Part shown: one piece after another, positions 56,452 through 64,000 of the stretch | Layout of the letters: each line of letters begins with the position of its first letter | Position numbering within the stretch: the stretch's first letter is position 1 | NCBI GenBank assembly: GCA_029378245.1 | Contig: JARKIF010000017.1 | Coordinates: 1-64,000 of the forward strand | Length of the DNA stretch: 64,000 bases | Direction of reading: 5' to 3' | DNA from: Roridomyces roridus | Lineage: Eukaryota > Basidiomycota > Agaricomycetes > Agaricales > Mycenaceae | Position numbers and translations under genes: made by a program | The notes under the pieces: model-generated | Database searches by the model: none | What the model was told of the DNA's origin: nothing | What the model saw: the letters and a program-made list of their open reading frames with translations, nothing else

Positions 56452-57184
56452 GAAGGAGGGAGGGAGGTGCGCTATCGAATTGCTTTTTCGTGCTTTGAAA
56501 ATGGAGTGTATATATATTGTGTCTGTCTGTCTACATACATCCTCGTTATGATTTTTGCCCAGAATCCGACTCGGGGACCACCTCGTTGCGTGCTGCTGTT
56601 ACTCAGCTTTGCCCGCTTTGCATTCAAAATCAATAGCGCGTTTCTTGACCTCCTCATCAAAGGCATCGAATGTGTCTTGTTGCGAGTTCCGGCCCTCGGA
56701 AGTTGACGCTTCTCAATATCAGCTCGAGGGCAGAAAGCCTAGATATTCCGTCCCCTCCACTTAGGCCATGGTTCGGCCCAGACGGTTTGTTGGGCATTCC
56801 CATGTCAGACACCCTACGTATGGTGTATTGAGCTACTTGCAATGCGTCCGGCTCAAAGTGGAAGCTCGGTCCGTCCAGTGTACTTGTGTGAGCATTCAAA
56901 TATTCATGATCATACTTACCACTTTGCGCTCGCATTACTTTGTCCACCAGAGCCGTTGAAAACAGTGCCAGTCTGGATAAATTCAGCGTTGGGCGACGGG
57001 GTTCGATTCCTCGCCGTACTTATGATTCGGACCTTCAATGCTCTTTTGCTCTTTCCTTTTTTAAAAAAATTTGGGCAAGTGTGAATCGGTTTCCTCGCGG
57101 ACGTGTAAAGAAAGGCATTTGAAGCAGACCAACTGTATGGCCCTCTTTCGACCGAACACGGGCTATGCGCCGCAGTTGAGCCAG
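56452..57184. other. Intergenic, no protein gene recognised
   Basis: About 730 bp between the 3' ends of the Cdc14 and LRR-like genes. A perfect B-box GGTTCGATTCC at 57000-57010 sits in a good T-arm (CGGGG-TTCGATT-CCTCG), and a T-run follows at 57058-57062, but no acceptor, D or anticodon arm could be built. TATATATA at about 56509-56517 lies in the Cdc14 3' flank. Confidence 0.4.
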
Positions 57185-58148
57185 TCATCCTGTGACATCG
57201 TGTATTGCCGACCTGTAAGATGCATGAGACCGAGGCTGCCAGGAAATCGAACCCCACGCACGGTCTATCGCCCCCGAAAGACGTTTCTCGATGAACCGCT
57301 CGGTGCGGTACCAATAATCAACCCCGGTGTGCACGCCCATCTGCCAATCTACGCTCCAGTCCTCACTATACACAGTGCGATACAGGACAAAACGGGGGTC
57401 GCTCGCGAGTGTCTCTTCGTCTGCGGCCGGCAAGTCTTCCCCGGCAAAGTCGAAGTAGAAGAGGACCTTGAGAGAGGGGCAGTTTTGTAGAAGGCGAAGG
57501 AAGATGGTCCTGTATCCGGTTTCGGAGAAAGATATATGCGTTAGACGCGGTAAAGCCAAGACCGTAGAATGAAAAAGCTCTATATCAGCGGCGTCACCGG
57601 AAGCGTCGTTTGACTCCACGGCATCGAGGTGTGTGAGTGCCGAAAGCAGGTGGCGGTCTGCCAGTTGAGCCAGTAAACGGGTACGAGCCGTGTACAGATG
57701 CCTCAAGTAAGAGGGCTCGAGTGCTGGTAGGTCGAGTGGAGATTCATCGGCGGCTAATATCCATAGGTTTTGGACGCGGGAACAGAGAACTACGACCTCC
57801 TCGTAGGAGGCAGGAGATGATTCAAATTCGACGAAGATATGCAAGTTTTGCACCGAGTCTCGGAAGAATTCGGGTGGCTTCGACTCGATGGTGGAGAGTA
57901 GTTGTGTGAGAGGGAATTTTGGATAGCCATCAATCGGCGGCCGCCCCAAGACGATTGTGCGGTACATGAGTGGCTCGAGCCTGGGTACTGAATCTTCAGA
58001 ACATATCGGACGGAAGAAATTAGCCACGGACCATTCTTTAACGCGCCACGCTACCAACATGAGCTTCGGGATCAACACCGGGCGCGAAAGGGCGCATATT
58101 TCAAAGATGCCTCGCTCCAATTCAGGTGGAAGGACAGGCTGTGCCATA
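57185..58148 (-). CDS. LRR/F-box-like protein, paralogue of the gene at 22.9 kb
   Basis: ATG at 58148 (MAQPVLPPELERGIFEICAL, F-box-like opening), then an intron after the W of VAWRVKEW. The next exon begins LEPLMYRTIVLGRPPI, mirroring LEPMLYRVVS of the 22.9-kb gene. LRR-like segments include LPRLTHISFSETGYRTIFL and CPSLKVLFYFDF. The diagnostic end DWQMGVHTGVDYWYRTERFI lies before EKRLSG. The frame runs about 20 codons past the paralogue's terminus (HASYRSAIHDVTG), so the true end may use another exon. About 300 aa. Presumed protein-interaction adaptor. Confidence 0.7.
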
Positions 58149-58680
58149 TATGCGAATCTAACGTAGTTTCTGAGTCGGATCTTGGCAGAGTAGAGCGATA
58201 TTACGGACCAGATGGACTTGAGATGGATGTTCGAGGCAAGAAGCGTTCGTGTCACGTGTCGTTCTTTGTGTCTTGACTCCCGCGACAATGGACATCAAAC
58301 GACAAGTCTCGACGACAGAACCAGCTCGCCCGTCTTGTATAGAGCACCGTCGTTACTTGTGTTCCCGCTAGTCAAAGTATCAGCGAGGCCAAGAAACCCG
58401 CACCACGACACATGGGATCTTTCTTTGCCTCAGCCCGCCTTCAACCTTGGCACCGATGCAACCCTTCCCTCTTGCTTTCCCCACGCCCGGCTTGATACGG
58501 AGGCTGCATTTTACACGTCCACAAAAGACCTGATAGATTGCGATGCGCAAGTGCCAAATGCGTCACCAAGGCTGTAGCCTAGTCTCTTTTACAGACCCTC
58601 GACGCTCCGCAAGCTCCGCGAAGAGGAGCTGTAACCGCGAGATTCATCCCACCTCCACCTCCACCACCAATTCACAACCG

Positions 58681-60626
58681 ATGAACGACCTGCATGCCAG
58701 CACTCACTCCAGCTCAGGGTCTCCAGGGAAGTCCCCGAATGGATACGCAGGCGCCTTTTTCCCTGGATCGCACCGCTTGACGATTCAAGGCGGCGTCTTC
58801 TCGAGCAGCGTCGCCAACCACATATACCCGTCAACTTCAAGGCCTGAATGCTCGGAAAATGCAGACTTTAGGAGACTCCCGTTCGGTGACATTGATCTCC
58901 AGCGCGAGATTATTTGCTGCAACGAGAGTGGCATTGTATCCCGTTCGCGTCGTCCACGAAGTCATGCGCGGAGGATGTACTTCGCCCAGGTCTTTGGGTC
59001 GCACTCCGATATGACGGTCATGTTCTACGAAGGCGATGATACACCGCATGTGAGGATCCCTTGCTTGGACGTCCTGCAGCTTGACCTGGCATTATTCCCA
59101 AGGAGTGGCAGGAATATCTTACCCGCCATTCAAGAATACGGTACGGCAATTACATGCCGAACTCGCGGAGATAAACCAGACTTCCAGTCATCCAAATCTT
59201 CTTCAAATTTTCGGGATTGCCACTTGCTCGGAATCGCGCGCAGTCGTAGCGCACGGTGGTTTGTCTTGCCTTGTCTATCAATGCGAACCCTGATCATAGC
59301 GCAGATCTCCTCCCCTATGCGGAGTTCCTGGACCTCGCTTCGCTTTCGCCCATCCTGACCGTCTACGTCTATTCTCGCTGGGTATGTAAATCCCCCATCT
59401 TCACCGTCCTCTTGGGCTGATGTCCACAGGCCACGGAATTCCAGGTCGGAGCTTCGTTCCAACTTGGTGTATTTGCACTCTGATCGATTGCAAGCAGAAT
59501 GCAACAGAATATTTATTCTCCCGACGTTTGGTGAGTTGGCGTCAATGTAAAAATACCCTGCTAAGGTAACCACCCTCTAGGACAATCCGGATCGCACCTT
59601 GTGGATACGTGCGTCGACCAGTCAGCTCTGTGTTGAATTGATCTGCAGCGAGATCGCCGAACCCGTACTCGTCTTGATAGACGCAAGGTACCCGCAATTC
59701 AAACTCCATGCCCCAAATGCAGAGGCGGTTGCCATATCTTCCCTCGGACTGGACCAGTACCACCAAATTTGCCGCTGGATGTTCCCGCAGTGGACGATTT
59801 GCAGCATCTCCGCCGAGTCGTATGCGAGTCTGGGCTCCGCGGTTTATGGAGCGGTGCTCTACGCCCCGATGGGCTTCCAGCTTGCCAACTCGGTCAAGAT
59901 TGCCAGCTTGATGGAGGTTGAGTTCCATCCTGCTGCATGGGAGTGTAACGAGGCTCGTGGTGAGATTATGGAGAATGGGTGGACTAGGTTCGTCGTTTCT
60001 TCCTTCGCTTACTTGGATGATTCCTCAATCGAGTTTCGAGGTTCGCGGCTGATGAAATCGTTCACGGCGCCACCTTAAGATGTCGGATATCCCCACGGAA
60101 CTGTCCAATGCATTGGCTTGCTCAGGGGAATTATATTTTTGCAGCGCTGGGTATCAGCGCAGATTTTTATGAGGATTTCGGTACTTACGTATTCTCTGCC
60201 TTCATTTATCAAGCTGATTTAACAACAGCGATCGTGGCGAGTGTGTGGTTCGAGATGACACCAGCCTTCTCTGGGGCGGGTGTAGATGCTCAAGAGGGTT
60301 ATCTATTCCTCTGCCCCGTGGAAGACTTCAACATCGGAGCTCACTCAGTTTGGTGGCCACTGCCTGACCACTCGCCGTGGTTCTGGTCACTCGACCCCGC
60401 GGGCGGGAATCGGCTATCTGCTGAAGACGCAGCGCTTCTGGGGTTTCCCGGAATTGAGCTGAGCTCTCAAGCGTGGCTGGCCTCGTGGGATGCCACAGTC
60501 TACGAGGGACTTGGTGAGTTCCATCGAGCCAAGGGATTCGATCCGGATAGTCAGGATGTTGCGCGGGAGCTTGGGTATTTGTTGTATCATCCAGAAATGA
60601 CGGTGATTGAAGAACCCCACGTTTAA
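58681..60626 (+). CDS. Mushroom-specific kinase-fold-like protein of unknown function
   Basis: ATG at 58681 (MNDLHASTHSSSGSPGKSPN). Family signatures: FPGSHRLTIQGGVFSSS, FRRLPFGDIDLQREI, RRMYFAQVFG and MTVMFYEGDDTPH. An intron from 59050 to about 59100 joins to EWQEYLTRHSRIR, and a second (59150-59195) to HPNLLQIFGIATCSESRAV. This corresponds to the N-lobe of a protein kinase fold (beta strands then HPN..Q.FG). ADLLPYAEFLDLASLSPILT, LWIRASTSQLCVELI and further exons end with FDPDSQDVARELGYLLYHPE and stop at 60626. No catalytic HRD or DFG motif is visible, so it is likely a pseudokinase-like or binding protein. This family is recurrent in Agaricomycetes; function unknown. Exon junctions after 60000 are approximate. 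Confidence 0.65.
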
Positions 60627-62927
60627 TAACGACGGGGTTCAATCATTTCCATCTCCGGACCTCCTCTCCATCTCTCACTATTATTGTGCTCGTTTGTTCG
60701 GAATTCAATCTCAGTGATCCATGCGAAGAAAGGCATTTACAGAAAGCCGACCGACTGTAACATGGTCTTGGCGGGGAAGCCAAATTTCACAGGCGAGCTA
60801 GGAACATTAGAACTGGTTCGTGAGTTTGCTGTTCAATCATCAAGGTGTCACAAGTACTTCTCTTCCTCCCTCACGACCCCAGTACGGACTAATATCTTGC
60901 TCCTCTGTCGAAGGTTGAAAATTGAAAAATTATGAAGATTTCGATACCTCGGCTGGGCAACTCGTCGACGAGGGGCTAGAACAGCAGAACATGGACGGCT
61001 AAGATTCTGTTTACAGTCAAATACAATGTTCACAAGTAGCCAGCTGTTGAATACACCGTTCTTAGTACTTTCGAAAACATAAGTAAATGCATGGCTTCAG
61101 CCTTCCTGGCCAACACAATTTGATTGAAGCTTACGGAGAACATTGGGCCGGCGTAGCTGGAGGCTGGCCGGGGCATTCTTTCGTGATGGCCGGATCCCAT
61201 GGAATGGAGATTGTGGCAAGGTATGAAGTGTCGGGTCTCGACTGGACTAGACCGGACCCAAAAAAACAGGGCTAGCTCATCGTACGCGTGGAATACTTGA
61301 CCTCGGATCAAACGAGGGTCCCCACCAAACCTTAGACTGGCTTTGCTAGTCGAATAACGAGTAATGAACCTTACTCTCATTTAGGGCAGCCAGTGCGGCT
61401 CGGTGCACTTCTAACATCCCGAATGATAAGTTCGGCCAACAGGAATTTTCCACGGTTGCCATTTTAAGACCATGCCTCGAGGCTCTTCTGGGCCCGCTCG
61501 ACGAATAAATCTCACTTCAACAGGCAGCTCCTGAGCTATACCTGTGGAGGCTGAAACTACGAGTCGTCGCGGAGATGAGGCGCGTGGGTGTGCAACACTC
61601 CGCCGCGTCTACCTCAAGTCGAACTAATCCAAGCATGATGTGCAACATCAAACCCGCTCCCAGGCATTCAGATTGAGGCCTTGTTCTCCATTTCTAATGC
61701 CCAGTACAAATCCATTTGTCGTAGATGGCATCTTCTCCCTATACTCCCTTCATCATGAACACCAATGTGCAATTTTCACAACTATCGTGGATGTCTGCGA
61801 CGAGATTCACCATTGAGCTCAGGGTAGTCAGTAGAAAAAGAATCAATCGAATGGTGCAAAGTCGGATTCCGGAATCGAACCGGCGCATGCCGAAATTCGA
61901 GAGCATAATAAAGGGTTGGTCCACAAGTCGCGCCCTGGTCTTGAAGTCAAAGATTGCGATGACTCCATGTAGACGGCCGGCAAGGATTACACCTGATTGA
62001 AAATTGCCGCCAATGACGAGAACATGAAACGACGAGAAGAAAAGAAGATTGAACTTCTCACGGTTCCGAGACACGGATCACATCCATGGTCACGGGACGG
62101 ATGTTCAAAAGTAGATTCACACGGTTGGAAAGAAAGTACGCCATTATCATGAGGAGACAACTGTGTTCCTTGACGTACCGAAAAACAAGACGGCTTGAAG
62201 AAACCAGGCTTGGGTATTATCTGAGATCGATACATCAGATTTACCTAACAGCAACTCGGAAACCAGGGTTCGATTCCTCGAGTTTGCATGGCGCTTCGAA
62301 ATCCTGTCTTTCTGCACAAGTAGAAACAATGTGACGATGGTATGTAATTGAAAGCACGAATGTCGAGATGCTAAATGGCTCGATTCCTAGATTTCGGATT
62401 CCTCGCATTGTTGGTACCCAATTGCAAGACCGCTTTGCCCCGAGGCTTGTTCGAGAAACTCAGTACTCAGTACTCCGTCCTCATGGTTTACGTAAATTTT
62501 TGTGAGTGTTGTGCTTGCGGTGCTCAACTCAAGTTTCAAACCCAGCACTGAACCTGGCCCCTCACCAGAGCTCAGATACCTATAGCGATAGAATCCATCG
62601 TATTCGTCCACTTGACACGAGTTCGAGTCTCTGGCTGGTGATTCGACAGCCTGAGTGGCCGGCACGAGTAACTGTTTCTTCCTCCTTCGAAGCTTGAGCA
62701 GAGCAACGAGACTCGGGCAGATACTTATCTGCAAAAAAAATGATCTTAACTTTGTATACATTCTACAGACACAAGTGCTGATTTTATGTTCAAGCCGGAA
62801 CAAGAAACGAGAAGAAGAGAGCGTAAAAATGAGTGCAGCCAGAGAAGAGAGACCGAGGTAACGAGGTAACGAGCGTATGTGTGAGTATCAGTCTGAGCAG
62901 AGAACTTCTACGATGGGCAAGCAGATC
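60627..62927. other. Gene-poor 2.3-kb interval
   Basis: No coding region found. Perfect B-boxes lie at 61871-61881 (minus) and 62267-62277 (plus) without complete cloverleafs. The last ~200 bp (62730-62927) are homologous to the 3' flank of proline-rich copy A. No TIR element with a clear TSD was found here. Confidence 0.4.
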
Positions 62928-63998
62928 TAGCGCCGGAACATCCGCTTGAAAAGCGACTGCGACTTGACGCGCTCTTCGGCGTGGGGAGGGTAGGTGTACG
63001 TGTACGTGTGGTTCGCGAGCATCTGGGACTACACGCACATCGTCAGCATCAACACGACAGAAGAGAAGGAGACTCACAGCAGTGCCATTGGGTGCCTGAT
63101 ACTGCGCAGGCGAAACGAAATCAGGTATCGGTGGACGGGCCTGCTGCGCACGGTGGGCAGTCGATCCGGGCGGGGCACCGTAAAGCATGGCAGAAGAATG
63201 TGCCGCACGGGGTTGGGCGTACAAGGCCGGCGGGTTGGGATGAGGTTGGATGTATTGCTGATGCTGCATTGGAAGCGGGGGCACGGGCATCGACTCCTGT
63301 GCTTGCTGATAATACCTCGCCTTGAGCGTCGCAGAGGACTTTGCCTTCCTCGTCGTCGACGTCGGTCCATGGACAGCCGGGGCACGATGCAAATCCGACC
63401 TCCCACGCACGTCTTGATTCAGCCCGTACGCAGCGAGGATGGGCAAGGCCGGGGCGGGCTCGGTGGGGTGCGTGAGGAACGTGTGCTCGGGTGGCGGGCC
63501 GCTGTACATGCCGTTCATGTACGCGCCATTGGAAGGCGGGAGGGGAGCAGCAGCACCAGGAGGAAGGGCTGGCATTGCAGCACCGCCATGGATGTTGCGA
63601 CGCGCGCTGTTGGAGGATTTAGCACGCTTCCGCTGGACATGGTCTGGGAGTGCGAGAGCCTCAGGAACGGGATGGGGGTTGCGTGCGAAAGGTTCGAGGT
63701 TCCTGGCGGGTACCTCGAGTGTCTGCAGCGTGTTGTGTGCCAGATTCAACGTCAACGGCGGGGGACGATGCTTGACTTTGGTGGCATGATGCACTTCGTA
63801 CGAGGGGAAGGGAGGCCCAGCAGCCTGCATCTGACCGTGATGAGGAAGGGGTGGGACGGGCTCGGTGGGGTAAGCCGATCTCTTCTGACGAGGAAGGCTT
63901 TTCGAACGAGGCGCTGGAGTCGGTGGGGTGTTTAGGTGACATGGACGCGACCGAGACGTCTCGTGAGTCCAGTCCTTGATACGCGACTGCGTGGCCAT
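62928..63998 (-). CDS. Proline-rich low-complexity protein, copy B (5' end beyond window)
   Basis: Inverted near-duplicate of the gene at 31661-32779. The window edge falls at the in-frame ATG that corresponds to codon 15 of copy A (MATQSRIKDWTHETSRSRPC, against MVTQSRIKDW), so the first exon continues outside. The single intron (63029-63079) is in the same place and has the same length, 51 bp, as copy A. The C-terminus KSQSLFKRMFRR is identical. Differences are scattered substitutions and small in-frame indels (for example LTLNLAHN versus LNLAHN; PDHVQRKR versus PGPDHVQRKR). Both frames are open, consistent with two expressed paralogues. Confidence 0.7.
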
Positions 63999-64000
63999 GT

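Noticed and set aside
57230..57260. Another B-box-like sequence on the minus strand
   Set aside because: It has a mismatch in the consensus and lies in the C-terminal coding part of the LRR-like gene.
57095..60780. AAGAAAGGCATTT-containing similarity between 57.1 and 60.7 kb
   Set aside because: Only about 15-20 bp are clearly shared, with no defined ends or TSD. Too short to call a repeat family.

Overview
The window looks like chromosomal DNA of a mushroom-forming basidiomycete (Agaricomycetes). Genes are broken by many short introns of about 45-60 bp. Several families are ones I know mainly from mushrooms: a MYND protein with a long helical N-terminus, a lineage-specific kinase-fold-like protein and F-box/LRR proteins. 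There is an NF1/IRA-type RasGAP, a SIN-type Cdc14, and non-autonomous DNA transposons with 8-bp target duplications. Nothing viral or bacterial stands out. All gene models were spliced by eye.

Region by region. 0-3.5 kb: an AidB-like acyl-CoA dehydrogenase (minus) diverges from a broken P-loop kinase-like gene and a fragment of a second copy. 4-10.5 kb: a transposon-riddled stretch. A 3.6-kb terminal-inverted-repeat element, with a 640-bp element nested inside, splits a secreted-protein gene. A 527-bp element sits in another P-loop relic. A 398-bp element sits in a small secreted-protein gene. All four insertions have exact 8-bp target-site duplications, and removing the ones in the two secreted-protein genes restores the reading frame. 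11.5-17.1 kb: three enzyme genes, an aldo-keto reductase, an alcohol O-acetyltransferase-like protein and an old-yellow-enzyme reductase. 17.5-22 kb: an uncharacterised protein with a duplicate at 36.3 kb, a GCR1-like DNA-binding domain protein (possible Crypton remnant), and a GEN1/Yen1-type XPG nuclease with C-terminal SUMO-interacting motifs.

22.9-36.9 kb: an LRR/F-box-like protein, an unresolved small acidic ORF beside a 130-bp duplication, another broken P-loop copy, an F-box protein, a D-amino-acid-oxidase-family enzyme, a proline-rich protein with an inverted duplicate at 63 kb, a MYND protein, and the duplicate of the 17.5-kb gene. 37.4-52.4 kb: an intron-containing tRNA-Ala(AGC), a coiled-coil protein, and a roughly 9.8-kb NF1/IRA-type RasGAP gene.

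53.5-64 kb: a fumarylacetoacetate-hydrolase-family gene followed closely by a SIN Cdc14 gene, a second LRR/F-box-like gene, a mushroom-specific kinase-fold-like protein, a gene-poor 2.3 kb, and the inverted second copy of the proline-rich gene, running off the window.

The main themes are local gene duplication followed by decay (four P-loop relics and three paralogous pairs) and a cluster of non-autonomous transposons that inactivated two predicted secreted-protein genes. The RasGAP and Cdc14 are housekeeping regulators (Ras signalling; septation initiation). The AKR/acetyltransferase/OYE trio could be a small carbonyl/alcohol-processing neighbourhood, but that is inference.
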